Assembly (NCBI RefSeq): GCF_001691415.1
Contig: NZ_LRRR01000013.1
Location: forward strand, 1-64,000
Source: Pararhodobacter sp. CCB-MM2
Lineage (GTDB): Bacteria; Pseudomonadota; Alphaproteobacteria; Rhodobacterales; Rhodobacteraceae
Length of the DNA stretch: 64,000 nt
Direction: 5' to 3'
Shown here: positions 35,258-44,407 of the stretch, in pieces
Layout of the letters: each line of letters begins with the position of its first letter
How positions within the stretch are numbered: position 1 is the first letter of the stretch
Position numbers and translations under genes: made by a program
The notes under the pieces: generated by a model
The model's input: only the letters and a program-made list of their open reading frames with translations
Told to the model about the DNA's origin: nothing
The model's database searches: none

Positions 35258-36829
35258 TTACGACTTCTGGAACATGGCCAGCATACGCCGCGTGACCATG
35301 AAGCCGCCGAAGATGTTGATGCCGGCCATGAAGACCGAAAGTGCGGCGAGGATCACGACGAGCCAGCTGCCCGACCCGATCTGCATCAGCGCACCAAGGA
35401 TGATGATCGACGAGATGGCGTTGGTAACGGCCATCAGCGGCGTGTGCAGCGAGTGCGAGACGTTCCAGATCACCTGGAAGCCGACGTAGCAGGCCAGCAC
35501 GAAGACGATGAAGTGCGCCATGAAGCTGGCGGGCGCGAACAGGCCCGCAAGCAACAGCACCGCACCGCCGACGCCCAGAAGGATCAGCTGCTGACGGGTC
35601 TGCGCCTTGAACGCGGCGGTTTCCTGCGCGCGCTTTTCCTCAGCCGTCAGCTCCTTCGGCTTCTCCCGCTTCTGCGTGGCGATCGCCTGGATCTTCGGCG
35701 GGGGCGGCGGGAAGGTGATCTCGCCGGCATGCGCCACGGTGGCGCCGCGGATCACGTCATCTTCCATGTTGTGGTTGATGACACCGTCCTTGCCCGGCGT
35801 CAGATCGAAGATCATGTGCCGGATGTTGTTCGAATACAGCGTCGAGGCCTGCGTGCCCATGCGGCTCGGGAAATCCGTGTAGCCGACGATGGTCACGCCG
35901 TTCGGCGTCACGATCTTCTCGTCCTTGACGGTCAGATCGCAGTTGCCGCCGCGCTCGGCCGCGAGGTCGACGATGACCGAGCCGCGCTTCATCATCGCAA
36001 CCATGTCCTCGGTCCACAGCTTGGGTGCCGGGCGGCCGGGGATCAGGGCGGTGGTGATGACGATATCGACTTCCGGCGCCAGCTCGCGGAATTTCTTCAG
36101 CTGGGCTTCGCGGAATTCGGGCGACGAGGGCGCGGCATAGCCGCCGGTCGCCGCGCCGTCCTGCTGGGCTTCCTCGAAATCGAGATAGACGAATTCGGCG
36201 CCCATCGATTCGATCTGCTCGGCCACTTCCGGACGGACGTCGAACGCCAGCGTGATCGCGCCGAGCGAGGTCGAAGTCCCGATCGCGGCGAGACCCGCCA
36301 CACCGGCGCCAACCACCAGCACCTTCGCCGGGGGCACCTTGCCCGCAGCGGTCACCTGACCGGTGAAGAAGCGGCCGAAGTTGTTGCCGGCCTCGATCAC
36401 CGCGCGGTAGCCGGCGATGTTGGCCATCGACGACAGCGCGTCCATCTTCTGCGCGCGCGAAATCCGCGGCACCATGTCCATGGCGACGACGGTCGCGCCG
36501 CGCTCCTTGGCCAGTTCCAGCATCTCGGCGTTCTGGGCGGGCCAGAAGAAGGCGATCAGCGTCTGGTCAGCGCGCAGGCGGCCCATCTCTTCGGTGGTGG
36601 CCTCGCGGACCTTCACCACGATGTCGGCTGCAGCGAACAAAGCGTCGGCACTGGGCGCGATCTCGACGCCCGCAGCAACATAGGCTTCATCCTCGAAGCC
36701 CGCGGCCGCACCGGCGCCGGTCTCGATGATGCAGCTATGGCCCAGCTTTTGCAGTTGCAGCGCCGACTCCGGCGTCATGGCAACCCGGTTTTCACCCGGG
36801 AATATCTCTCTCGGTGCCCCGATCTTCAC
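35258..36829 (-). CDS. pntA: NAD(P) transhydrogenase subunit alpha
   Basis: The 523-residue product is a single-chain PntA, not the split PntAA/PntAB form found in some alphaproteobacteria. The NAD(H)-binding domain dI covers about 1-380 ([20 protein letters not shown] at the start, [13 protein letters not shown] in the Rossmann fold). Four membrane spans lie at about 425-515. The start is a GTG at 36829 with GGAGGA five bases upstream; the frame extends to 36904 without an ATG that has a good site. It is divergent from ppk2. Confidence 0.94.
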   Translation of the reverse strand: MKIGAPREIFPGENRVAMTPESALQLQKLGHSCIIETGAGAAAGFEDEAYVAAGVEIAPSADALFAAADIVVKVREATTEEMGRLRADQTLIAFFWPAQNAEMLELAKERGATVVAMDMVPRISRAQKMDALSSMANIAGYRAVIEAGNNFGRFFTGQVTAAGKVPPAKVLVVGAGVAGLAAIGTSTSLGAITLAFDVRPEVAEQIESMGAEFVYLDFEEAQQDGAATGGYAAPSSPEFREAQLKKFRELAPEVDIVITTALIPGRPAPKLWTEDMVAMMKRGSVIVDLAAERGGNCDLTVKDEKIVTPNGVTIVGYTDFPSRMGTQASTLYSNNIRHMIFDLTPGKDGVINHNMEDDVIRGATVAHAGEITFPPPPPKIQAIATQKREKPKELTAEEKRAQETAAFKAQTRQQLILLGVGGAVLLLAGLFAPASFMAHFIVFVLACYVGFQVIWNVSHSLHTPLMAVTNAISSIIILGALMQIGSGSWLVVILAALSVFMAGINIFGGFMVTRRMLAMFQKS

Positions 36830-37051
36830 GTTGGTCCTCCGTTTCAAGGGCCGGGCGAGGCGCCGCCCGATGTTTTCGTTCCCGACGTGGCATAGCGCGC
36901 GCAAGATTATTTCACAAGGCGATGTGCGCGCTAACGCCGGATTGCAGGGTGTCAGCCCTGCGCTTTAGTGTCGCCTGCGTTGAGACAGATCAAGGTCTTG
37001 CGGTGCAAATTCAGATATCTGTCGCCTGTATTTGCAGCACAGGAGCCCCCG

Positions 37052-37978
37052 ATGGACGATCTCGCAGCCGCCTCCCGGATCACCGAGCCCCTTGCTGACG
37101 GCCCCCCGGCCGCCGCGGCCCCCGCCGGCCCTGCCGACCCGGCCGTCAAGCCCGCGCCGAAAGCCTTGACGCAGGGGGAACTTCAAGCCGCCTTCGAGAG
37201 CGCGCATTACCCCTATCCGCACAAGATGGCGCGCAGGCCCTATGAGCTGGAAAAAGCCCGGCTGCAGGCCGAGCTGTTGAAGGTCCAGCTCTGGGCACAG
37301 GAGACCGGGCAGAAATTCGTCATCCTGTTCGAGGGGCGGGACGCAGCCGGCAAGGGCGGCACGATCAAGCGCTTCACCGAGCACCTGAACCCGCGCTTCG
37401 CCCGGGTCGTCGCGTTGAACAAACCCTCGGAGGAGGAGCGCGGGCAATGGTATTTCCAACGCTATGTCGAGCATCTGCCGACGGCGGGGGAAATGGTGTT
37501 CTATGACCGCAGCTGGTACAACCGCGCCGGTGTCGAGCGGGTGATGGGGTTCTGCTCGCCCGAGGAATACCTCGAATTCATGCGGCAGGCCCCGGATCTG
37601 GAGCGGATGTTGGTGCGCTCCGGCATCCGGCTGTACAAGTTCTGGTTCTCGGTCACCCCGGACGAGCAGCGCCGCCGCTTCGCCGAGCGCGAGACGGATC
37701 CGCTGAAGCGCTGGAAACTCTCGCCGATCGACAAGGCCTCGCTGGGGCTGTGGGACGAATACACCGCGGCGAAGGAGGCGATGTTCTTCTACACCGATAC
37801 CGCCGATGCGCCCTGGACCATTGTCAAGTCGAAGGACAAGAAGCGTGCGCGGCTGAACTGCATGAAGCATTTCCTCGCGTCGCTGGATTATCCGGGCAAG
37901 GATCCCGAGATCGTCGGCCAGCCCGATCCACTGATCGTCGGCCATGCGCGGCATGTCATGCGGCATACCGAGTTCTGA
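37052..37978 (+). CDS. ppk2: polyphosphate kinase 2
   Basis: The 308-residue product is of the PPK2 family, which transfers phosphate between polyphosphate and nucleotides. Walker A is EGRDAAGKGGTIKR (about 94-107). Walker B is VFYDRSWYNRAGVERVMGFC. The lid region DPLKRWKLSPID is conserved. A proline/alanine-rich N-terminal tail of about 40 residues precedes the fold. AGGAG lies six bases before the ATG at 37052; the frame extends upstream to 36968 without a better site. Confidence 0.92.
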   Translation: MDDLAAASRITEPLADGPPAAAAPAGPADPAVKPAPKALTQGELQAAFESAHYPYPHKMARRPYELEKARLQAELLKVQLWAQETGQKFVILFEGRDAAGKGGTIKRFTEHLNPRFARVVALNKPSEEERGQWYFQRYVEHLPTAGEMVFYDRSWYNRAGVERVMGFCSPEEYLEFMRQAPDLERMLVRSGIRLYKFWFSVTPDEQRRRFAERETDPLKRWKLSPIDKASLGLWDEYTAAKEAMFFYTDTADAPWTIVKSKDKKRARLNCMKHFLASLDYPGKDPEIVGQPDPLIVGHARHVMRHTEF

Positions 37979-38075
37979 GGACGACGGGTGAGGGGTTTCG
38001 CCCTTGCCCGGCATGCCTCCGGCACGCAGGTCTTGGGCGACCGAGGGGCGTCGCTGCACTCGGCCCCTGGAAGGA

Positions 38076-38135
38076 AGGGGGCGCTGCCCCCTCGCCCTGC
38101 GGGCTCACCCCCGGGATATTTTCGGAACGAAGATG
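38076..38135 (+). repeat. dispersed 3'-end element, copy 7, with hairpin
   Basis: AGGGGGC (38076-38082) and GCCCCCT (38086-38092) form a hairpin. A small CGCCC-TGC-GGGC hairpin follows, then the core CACCCCCGGGATATTTT, CGGAACG, AAGATG (38107-38135). It lies about 100 bases after ppk2 in the same orientation. The remainder of the 37979-38247 gap shows nothing further. Confidence 0.65.
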
Positions 38136-38247
38136 AGAGGGGCGCGTGGCGAGGGCAACGCGCTATTCGGGTGACCCGCGCGTGGTGCGTGGGTGGTCGA
38201 AGTGGGCAGGAGACGGTTTTGGCCGCCCTGCCCGGCTTCCCCGAGGG

Positions 38248-38472
38248 TCAGCCGAGGGTGATGCCGACGATCACCGCCATCAGGCCCAGCACCGAGACGA
38301 ACAGCGACGCCATGTTCCACATCACGCCCTTCTGCAGCCCCTTGCGCAGGCTCTCGTCATCGAGCCCGGCGCGGCGCAGGCGCAGGACGTAGAGCACGCA
38401 GGCCACCAGCCCAGCGACGCCGGCCAGCGTCACCACGGCCCCAGCCCAGATCAAGATCTCGCCCGTCGTCAT
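38248..38472 (-). CDS. small two-span membrane protein of unknown function
   Basis: The product has 74 residues. Two hydrophobic helices (about 5-30, LIWAGAVVTLAGVAGLVACV, and about 52-72, MASLFVSVLGLMAVIVGITL) flank a charged loop RLRRAGLDDESLRKGLQKG. AAGGAG lies six to seven bases before the ATG at 38472; the longer frame to 38601 has no ribosome binding site. I do not recognise a named family. It is divergent from gapR. Confidence 0.65.
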   Translation of the reverse strand: MTTGEILIWAGAVVTLAGVAGLVACVLYVLRLRRAGLDDESLRKGLQKGVMWNMASLFVSVLGLMAVIVGITLG

Positions 38473-38630
38473 CGGCGTCTCCTTGTTGCAACGCGCCCGC
38501 TCTAGCCTCCCCCGCCCGGCGCGGCAAGCGCAGCGTCGCCGCAGGGCCAAGGCCTCTGCCCCATCAGTCTTGCCCCGGGCGACCCGCTTGGCTAGGAACA
38601 CCGCATCCAGACAACCCGAAGAGGCCGGAC

Positions 38631-38885
38631 ATGAGCAGCACCGACACCGCCTATGACGTGACCGCCGACGAGCTCCGCTCGTTCGTGGAGCGCTATGAGC
38701 ATCTCGAAGCCGAGAAGAAGGACATCACCGACCAACAGAAGGAAGTGATGGCCGAAGCCAAGGGGCGCGGCTATGACACCAAGGCCCTGCGCACGATCAT
38801 CGCGCTGCGCAAGAAGAAGCCCGACGAGATTGCCGAGGAAGAGGCCGTCCTCGACCTGTACAAAGCGGCCCTGGGCATGCAGTGA
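38631..38885 (+). CDS. gapR: GapR-family DNA-binding protein (DUF2312)
   Basis: The 84-residue product is almost entirely the DUF2312 domain: DELRSFVERYEHLEAEKKDI, a basic helix-rich middle (AEAKGRGYDTKALRTIIALRKK, in two parts AEAKGRGYDTK and ALRTIIALRKK) and an acidic C terminus. GapR of Caulobacter is a nucleoid-associated protein that encircles overtwisted DNA ahead of replication and transcription. Alphaproteobacterial genomes usually carry one or more copies. A GAGG-containing site precedes the ATG. Confidence 0.88.
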   Translation: MSSTDTAYDVTADELRSFVERYEHLEAEKKDITDQQKEVMAEAKGRGYDTKALRTIIALRKKKPDEIAEEEAVLDLYKAALGMQ

Positions 38886-38894
38886 CGACGGCGT

Positions 38895-38919
38895 CGCCCC
38901 GTGTCATCGGTCCGGGGCG
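38895..38919. terminator. hairpin between convergent gapR and hypothetical gene
   Basis: CGCCCCG (38895-38901), 11-base loop, CGGGGCG (38913-38919), then GCCCTTTC. It sits in the 40-base gap between two convergent genes. Confidence 0.5.
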
Positions 38920-38925
38920 GCCCTT

Positions 38926-39801
38926 TCAGATTTCGAGCAGCGTGACACCCGGCAGGGTCGCGATCAGGTCGATATCTTCCTCGTAGAGCGCATCGAGCGC
39001 GTCCACGGTCGCCTCGGTCCAGCCCGGCAGCATCGGCTCGCTTTCAACCGCCTCGGGCTTGGCCATTCGTGACAGCATGACCGACAGGGTCTTGCGGCGA
39101 GACGCATCGTCGATCGGGGGATTGTTCTGGAACCATCGGCGCATGGCTTCATGGGCCTCCGGCGTGACCATCGACCAATATCGCGCAAGCCAGCCGTCCA
39201 GAACCAACTCAGGGCTATGTCCCGATACCGCGCGTAACACCTCGGGCCATAGCAGCGGCACGTCTTCCTCGCACCAGACGGTGATCGGCACATCGGGCAG
39301 CGCCTCGGCGATCTCGGCGATGGGGCGCGACCAGCGCAGGGCCAAGGGGTCGCTCTTCTGGATCTGCTCGAGGATCTTGCCGGACTTGTCGTCAGCCACC
39401 AGCGCCGGCAGGAAACTGGCCGGGTTGCGGATTGCCAGATACAGTTGCAGCGACGCCTCAGGAAACAGGTGCTTCAGCAAGGCTACCCGATCCGCCGCTG
39501 CGTGGTACAGCTGGTCGTCGCTGACCACCCAACGTGGCAGCGACAGCTGGTTCTCAGCCGAGAAGACCACGCGCTGCACGTCATCCTCATCGAGAATACC
39601 GTCGAGCAGGGCCTCCTGCGTTTCGGCCGAGGTTTCCGCGCCCCTCATTTCAAACGCCAGTTGGCGTAGTTGCTGGCGATACCGACTCGGACTGGGTACG
39701 GCGATGCCTTGCTGCAGCAGGGCCTCGCGGTTGCGCATCAAGCAGCGGACAAGGAAATCCTTGTCCGTCTGATGAACGCCAAGATGAAAGGCGATTTCCA
39801 T
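38926..39801 (-). CDS. hypothetical protein, possibly sulfotransferase-related
   Basis: The product has 291 residues and no signal peptide or membrane span. The N terminus FHLGVHQTDKDFLVRCLMRNREALLQQGI has the layout of roseobacter proteins related to sulfotransferases (H-I-G-x-H-K-T-G-T-T...), but the phosphate-binding residues after H-Q-T are not conserved (DKDF). ADDKSGK and later Trp-rich blocks (WSRPIAEIAEALPD, VWCEEDVPLLWPEVL) are unremarkable. It is convergent with gapR. The function is unknown and catalysis by a sulfotransferase mechanism is doubtful. Confidence 0.6.
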   Translation of the reverse strand: MEIAFHLGVHQTDKDFLVRCLMRNREALLQQGIAVPSPSRYRQQLRQLAFEMRGAETSAETQEALLDGILDEDDVQRVVFSAENQLSLPRWVVSDDQLYHAAADRVALLKHLFPEASLQLYLAIRNPASFLPALVADDKSGKILEQIQKSDPLALRWSRPIAEIAEALPDVPITVWCEEDVPLLWPEVLRAVSGHSPELVLDGWLARYWSMVTPEAHEAMRRWFQNNPPIDDASRRKTLSVMLSRMAKPEAVESEPMLPGWTEATVDALDALYEEDIDLIATLPGVTLLEI

Positions 39802-40003
39802 GCCCGCATCTAGCCTTGCCCAATCTTGGATGGCAAGCCCATGCGCCCCCTTGCGCCCCTGATCCGGCAGGCCAAGCCTTTGTTCCGAAAGCTCTCTCCA
39901 GGCTCAGGCGGGGCGGCCGTCAGGTCCTACTTGTCGCCTTGCGGGATTGCCGCTATCACCAGCCCGTCGGACGCGGATTTCGGAACGCCGCGCCCGCGGG
40001 ACG

Positions 40004-40079
40004 GCCGGCGTAGCTCAGTTGGTAGAGCAGCTGATTTGTAATCAGAAGGTCGGGGGTTCGAGTCCCTCCGCCGGCACCA
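40004..40079 (+). tRNA. tRNA-Thr (anticodon TGT)
   Basis: The 76-base cloverleaf has acceptor arms GCCGGCG (40004-40010) and CGCCGGC (40069-40075), discriminator A and an encoded CCA. The D-arm is GCTCAGTTGGTAGAGC. The anticodon arm is CTGA-TTTGTAA-TCAG with TGT at the anticodon. The T-arm includes GGGTTCGAGTCCC. It decodes ACA and, by wobble, other ACN codons. It stands alone, 202 bases from the nearest gene on the left. Confidence 0.96.
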
Positions 40080-40222
40080 CTTCCCCTGAGACAGAATCGT
40101 GGAAAGCGCAGAGCGTTCCGTGCGTCTCATGACGGGGCATTTCTGTTGAGCACAGCGTCCATTGGCACGCACGAGGCAGCCACCCGACACGGCGCTGCGA
40201 TGCGCAGCCGCTTTGGGACGCC

Positions 40223-41725
40223 CTACACCTGCGCCTCGCCCCGGCGCCGCAACCAGCTGACCAGCGGCAGCACGATCTGTACGGCGAGAATGGCGATGAT
40301 GGCCACCAGCAGCACTGCGCTGATCGGGCGCGTCGCGAAGGTGGTGAAATGCCCGTCCGCCAACATCAGCGAGCGGCGGAAGTTCTCCTCCATCAGCGGC
40401 CCGAGGACGAGGCCCAGCACCAGCGGCGCCGCCGGGAAGGCCAGCACCCGCAGGATGTAGCCGAGGACGCCGAAGGCCAGCAGCTGGTAGATGTCGAAGA
40501 CCGAGTAGCGGATCGAATAGGTGCCGATCACCACCAGCACCAGGATCGCCGGATACATCACCCGGTAGGGGATGCGCAGCATGCCGACCCAGAGACCGAT
40601 CATCGGCAAGTTGAAGATCAACAGGATCAAATTGCCCAGCCAGAAGCTGGCGACCAGACCCCAGAACATCTCGGGCGTTTCCTGCAGCATCTGCGGGCCC
40701 GGATTGACGCCATGCACGATCATCGCGCCCAGCAGCAGCGCCATCACCGCGTCGCCCGGCACACCCAGCGTCAGGGTCGGGATGAAGGCGGTCTGCGCGG
40801 CCGAGTTGTTCGCGGCCTCGGGCCCGGCGACGCCCTCGACCATGCCCTGCCCCATCCGCGCGCGGTTGCGCGAGAGCTTCTTCTCCGAGGCATAGGAGAA
40901 GAACGAGGCGATGGTCGATCCGGTGCCGGGGAGCGTGCCGAAGAACGAACCGATGGCCGTGCCACGCCAGATCGCCGGCAGCGAATCCAGGAACTCGCGC
41001 CGGGTCGGGATCATCGTGCGCATCGAGACCTTCTCGGTCGGCAGGGGCCGGTCGCGGCCGCCGATGTTGGACAGGATCTCGGACAGGCCGAAGAGGCCCA
41101 TGGCCGAGGCGACGAGGCTCACGCCGTCCATCAGCTCGAACTGGCCATAGACGAAGCGCATCGTCCCCGAGGTATGGTCGAGGCCGACAATGCCGATCAC
41201 CACGCCCAAGACCACCATGGCCAGCCCGCGCACCGCCGAGCCCTCGGACAGGGTGGAGGCGGCGACTAGGCCCAGCGCCATGAGCAGGAAGTATTCCTGA
41301 CTGCCGAAGCGCAGCGCGAAATTCGCCAGAGCCGGGGCGAAGCCGGCCATCAGGATGATGCCGATGGTGCCGCCGATGAAAGACGCGATGGCCGAGAGGA
41401 ACAGCGCGGCGCCGGCGCGACCGTTGCGGGTCATCTCGTAGCCGTCGAGGCAGATCACCGCCGAGGAGGCCGTGCCCGGCAGGCGCATCAGGATCGAGGC
41501 GACGGAGCCGCCGTATTGCGCGCCGTAATAGATGCCCGACAGCATGATCAGCGCATCCGTCGGCGTGATGTAATAGGTGATCGGCAGCAGCATCGAGATC
41601 GCCGCCAGCGGCCCCACGCCGGGCAGCACGCCGATGAACATGCCGATGGACACGCCGATGAAGCAATACATCAGCGTCTGCGCCGAAAGGGCGACCTGGA
41701 AGCCCAGAAGAAGATTGTCGATCAT
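40223..41725 (-). CDS. tctA: tripartite tricarboxylate transporter, large permease TctA
   Basis: The 500-residue product has 10-12 membrane spans and the TctA motifs IGVLPGVGPLAAISMLLP and GIYYGAQYGGS. It forms the sodium- or proton-coupled channel of a TTT importer. I take the ATG at 41725, which overlaps the tctB TGA (ATGA); a GTG at 41737 is also in frame. It is last in the operon tctC-enoyl-CoA hydratase-tctB-tctA. Confidence 0.92.
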   Translation of the reverse strand: MIDNLLLGFQVALSAQTLMYCFIGVSIGMFIGVLPGVGPLAAISMLLPITYYITPTDALIMLSGIYYGAQYGGSVASILMRLPGTASSAVICLDGYEMTRNGRAGAALFLSAIASFIGGTIGIILMAGFAPALANFALRFGSQEYFLLMALGLVAASTLSEGSAVRGLAMVVLGVVIGIVGLDHTSGTMRFVYGQFELMDGVSLVASAMGLFGLSEILSNIGGRDRPLPTEKVSMRTMIPTRREFLDSLPAIWRGTAIGSFFGTLPGTGSTIASFFSYASEKKLSRNRARMGQGMVEGVAGPEAANNSAAQTAFIPTLTLGVPGDAVMALLLGAMIVHGVNPGPQMLQETPEMFWGLVASFWLGNLILLIFNLPMIGLWVGMLRIPYRVMYPAILVLVVIGTYSIRYSVFDIYQLLAFGVLGYILRVLAFPAAPLVLGLVLGPLMEENFRRSLMLADGHFTTFATRPISAVLLVAIIAILAVQIVLPLVSWLRRRGEAQV

Positions 41726-42210
41726 CGCGTCAACCACGTCGGAAGCATGTCGAATTGCAAATCGAGGGCCAGCACGAAGACCAGCCAGACGAAGACGATG
41801 ACCCCCAGCACCAGCAGCGCCAGCTCCTTCAACGTCCGGTTCGGCTCGGCCAGCGCCGAAACGACGAGGAGCCCGGTGATCGCCAGCGCGCCCCCCGCGA
41901 TCCGGTAAAGCAGCGCGAAGAGGACGATGGCGCCCATGACCAGCAGCGCGGGTTTCAGCGGGCCGGGGTTGAGGCGCTCATCGGGCTTCTGCCAGGCCTC
42001 GACGGCCAGGATCAGGCCGAAAAGGACAAAGAGCCCGCCCAAGAGCGCCGGGAAATAGCCCGGCCCCATCGCGCTAGCCGTGCCCAGCCGGAGCTTTGCG
42101 ACCTCGGAGAAGGTCACCGCCGCCGCGAGGAACAGCAGCAGCGCGCCGAGGCCGGATTTCGAGGTCAGGATATGGCGTAGCGGGGGCCGTTGTCGCGCCG
42201 TCTTGGTCAT
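41722..42210 (-). CDS. tctB: tripartite tricarboxylate transporter, small permease TctB
   Basis: The 162-residue product has four membrane spans (about 17-35, 48-66, 90-110 and 120-150) with the loop GTASAMGPGYFPALLG that marks TctB. It pairs with TctA. The stop overlaps the tctA start. It follows the enoyl-CoA hydratase gene by 40 bases. Confidence 0.9.
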   Translation of the reverse strand: MTKTARQRPPLRHILTSKSGLGALLLFLAAAVTFSEVAKLRLGTASAMGPGYFPALLGGLFVLFGLILAVEAWQKPDERLNPGPLKPALLVMGAIVLFALLYRIAGGALAITGLLVVSALAEPNRTLKELALLVLGVIVFVWLVFVLALDLQFDMLPTWLTR

Positions 42211-42250
42211 CGGGATCCTCCCGTTCAGCGGTTCCGGTCAGCGTAGGGGG

Positions 42251-42994
42251 TCAGCGCCCGTGAAACACGGGCTTCTGCTTGTTGCGAAAGGCCTCGAGCG
42301 CGTCGATGGCGTCCTGACTGCCGACGACCTGCTCGACCCGTCTGGTGACGTCGAACATCGTCTGGACCGGCGCATAGCCGGCCGCGTCGAGCGACAGGCG
42401 CTTGAGCATCTGCACCACCAGCGGCGCGTTGTCGGCCAGTTGCCGCGCCATGCGGCGGGCCTCGGCGACATGCTCGCCCGCGGGCACCAGCCGGTTGGCG
42501 ATCCCGGTCTCATAGGCGCGCTGTGCCGAAAGCGGATCGCCGGTCATCAGCATCTCCATGATCACCCGAAGCGGGCCGCGCCGCACCAGCACGCTGGCCG
42601 CGCCCTTGGCGATGCCGACCCGGGCCTCGGGATAGATCAGCTCGGCGGTCTCGGAGAGGATCACGAAGTCGCACATCAGCGCCATCACCAGCCCCGCGCC
42701 AATGGCCTTGCCGCTGATCGCCGCGATGATCGGCTTGTCGCAGCGAAAGCCGAATTCGGGCACGCCATGCCAGAACTGCTCGGGCGGGTCGGTGAGGTCA
42801 GCCCCGGCGCTGAACACAGCGTCGTCGCTCGCCTTCAGGATGGCGACCCGCGCGTCGCCCTCGGCGAAACGGGTCCAACAGGCCTCGAGATCGGCGAACA
42901 TCGCGCCGGTCAGGGCATTGCGCTTGGCCGGCCGGTCGAGGGTGATCTCGGCGATGCCGTCGGCTTCGGAATAATGGATGTGCTGAGAGATCAT
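42251..42994 (-). CDS. enoyl-CoA hydratase/isomerase family protein
   Basis: The 247-residue product has a crotonase fold: ITLDRPAKRNALTGAMFADL, AVFSAGADLTD and KPIIAAISGKAIGAGLVMALMCD for the oxyanion hole (given in two parts: KPIIAAISGKAIGAG, LVMALMCD), then YPEARVGIAKGAAS with the catalytic Glu. It lies between tctC and tctB, so it is expressed with the importer. It presumably hydrates or isomerises the CoA ester made by the ADP-forming ligase encoded at 44408-46513. Confidence 0.88.
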   Translation of the reverse strand: MISQHIHYSEADGIAEITLDRPAKRNALTGAMFADLEACWTRFAEGDARVAILKASDDAVFSAGADLTDPPEQFWHGVPEFGFRCDKPIIAAISGKAIGAGLVMALMCDFVILSETAELIYPEARVGIAKGAASVLVRRGPLRVIMEMLMTGDPLSAQRAYETGIANRLVPAGEHVAEARRMARQLADNAPLVVQMLKRLSLDAAGYAPVQTMFDVTRRVEQVVGSQDAIDALEAFRNKQKPVFHGR

Positions 42995-43020
42995 GGCCCG
43001 CTCGCGTGTGATGGTCCAAA

Positions 43021-43052
43021 CGGGCCGCCGACGCGTGAGCGCCCGCGGCCCG
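43021..43052 (-). terminator. intercistronic hairpin after tctC
   Basis: CGGGCCGC (43021-43028) and GCGGCCCG (43045-43052) pair around a 16-base loop, 14 bases after the tctC stop. It probably raises the ratio of the binding protein to downstream products. Confidence 0.5.
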
Positions 43053-43065
43053 CCGGGGAGGAGGG

Positions 43066-44019
43066 TCAGTTGATCGAGATGCCGGCGGCGTCGCGGATCT
43101 GGGTGAAGACCGCGGTGTCGTCGACCACGACCGCGTCGGTCGCCGCCGCGTCGCGGTAGTTGGGCAGCAGGCCCATGGTCAGCACCTGCTCCTGATAGGC
43201 CTCGCTGGCGACCATGTCGGCCAAGGGTGCGCTCATCGCGGCGATGATGGCGGGGTCGGTGCCCTCGGGCGCGAAGATGCCGAACCAGCCGGTCAGGCTG
43301 AGGTCATAGCCCTGCTCGACGGCGGTCGGCACCGAGGGATAGCCCGGGTGACGCTCGGCCGAGAGGACGGCGATCACATTCATCATCGGCGAGTCGATCT
43401 GCCGGGTCACCGCCGGGTCGGCCATGAACTCGATCTCGCCCGACAGGATCGCGGCGACGGCATTGTTGCTGCCCTGATAGGGAATATGCGTCGCCTGCGT
43501 GCCGGTCTGCTGCAGGAAATACTCGGTCGAGAACTGCCCCATCGAGCCCACGCCGGCCGAGCCGTATTTGGCGCTATTGGCGTTGAGATAGGCGACCATG
43601 CCGTCGAGATCGGTGACCCCGGTGGCCGAGCCCACGCCGATGAAAACGGCGGCGTCGGCGGTGGTGGCGATGCCGTCGAAGCTGGTAACGGCGTCATACA
43701 TCACGGCCGGGTTGATCAGCGGCTGGACAACATTGGTGGCGTTGTTGCCGAAGAAGATCGTGTAGCCGTCATTGTCCGCGCCTGCGGCCAGCGTCGCGCC
43801 CACGACGCCGCCGGCGCCCGGACGGTTGTCGACGACGACCGGCTGGCCGATCGCTGCGGCGATGGCATCGGCGGCGAGACGGGCGAGGATGTCGGTCGTG
43901 CCGCCCGGGTTGTAGGGGACGATCATCGTCACCGGCCGCGCGGGCCAGTCCTGTGCCGACGCGCCCCCGGCGAGCACCGAGGCGCCAGCAGCGGCCAAAG
44001 CGAAAACGCTGAATTTCAT
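43066..44019 (-). CDS. tctC: tripartite tricarboxylate transporter substrate-binding protein TctC
   Basis: The 317-residue product has a signal peptide ending GGASA before QDWPARPV. TctC blocks are VTMIVPYNPGGTTDILAR, VVDNRPGAGGVVGA and the HIPYQGSNNAVAAILSGEIEF ligand loop (split as HIPYQGSNNA, VAAILSGEIEF). It binds a carboxylate in the periplasm for TctAB. It is first in the operon. A GTTCCA-N5-TGGAAC operator lies 95 bases upstream. Confidence 0.92.
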   Translation of the reverse strand: MKFSVFALAAAGASVLAGGASAQDWPARPVTMIVPYNPGGTTDILARLAADAIAAAIGQPVVVDNRPGAGGVVGATLAAGADNDGYTIFFGNNATNVVQPLINPAVMYDAVTSFDGIATTADAAVFIGVGSATGVTDLDGMVAYLNANSAKYGSAGVGSMGQFSTEYFLQQTGTQATHIPYQGSNNAVAAILSGEIEFMADPAVTRQIDSPMMNVIAVLSAERHPGYPSVPTAVEQGYDLSLTGWFGIFAPEGTDPAIIAAMSAPLADMVASEAYQEQVLTMGLLPNYRDAAATDAVVVDDTAVFTQIRDAAGISIN

Positions 44020-44113
44020 GGTTCATCCTCCCAATGACGGCGCAACTCTCCCCAAGTGCGCCTCCCATGGAAATTCGTAACATAGCGCAAAGTGTTTCGT
44101 AAACAGATATTAT

Positions 44114-44130
44114 GTTCCAAATAATGGAAC
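44114..44130. promoter_or_regulatory. IclR-type operator, site 1 (tctC operon)
   Basis: GTTCCAAATAATGGAAC is a perfect GTTCCA/TGGAAC inverted repeat with a 5-base centre. It stands 95 bases upstream of tctC. The same palindrome occurs at 46536, 46687 and 48981. Confidence 0.7.
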
Positions 44131-44354
44131 TCCAGCCGAGGTACGACGAACGAGATCCTTGAGCATCGTGCTCGCAGAACTCTGATTATATGAGAGAATT
44201 TTGCGTGAGAGCGCCCAGCGTTCTCAGGCTTCACCGCATCTGCCCATCACGCGCGCCGACAAAGCCTCGGCAGATCCCTCACGGGTCCCGCTACGCGCCC
44301 CCTGCCCCTCGCCCTAAGGCCACGCATGATTCCCTCCGCCGCCGCCCCGGAACG

Positions 44355-44389
44355 ACGAAGCCGCAGGCGAGGAACGCCTGCGGCTTCGT
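44355..44389 (-). terminator. 15-bp hairpin after CoA-ligase gene
   Basis: ACGAAGCCGCAGGCG (44355-44369), loop AGGAA, CGCCTGCGGCTTCGT (44375-44389), a perfect stem 19 bases beyond the ligase stop. It separates this unit from the tctC promoter. Confidence 0.7.
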
Positions 44390-44407
44390 GCAGAACTGGG
44401 GCGGGTT

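Larger units (their letters stand above)
44020..44407. other. intergenic region: tctC promoter and CoA-ligase terminator
   Basis: These 388 bases hold the tctC control region on the left (including the palindrome at 44114-44130) and a 15-bp terminator hairpin at 44355-44389 on the right. The part around 44080-44170 is noticeably A/T-rich. I see no gene. Confidence 0.6.
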
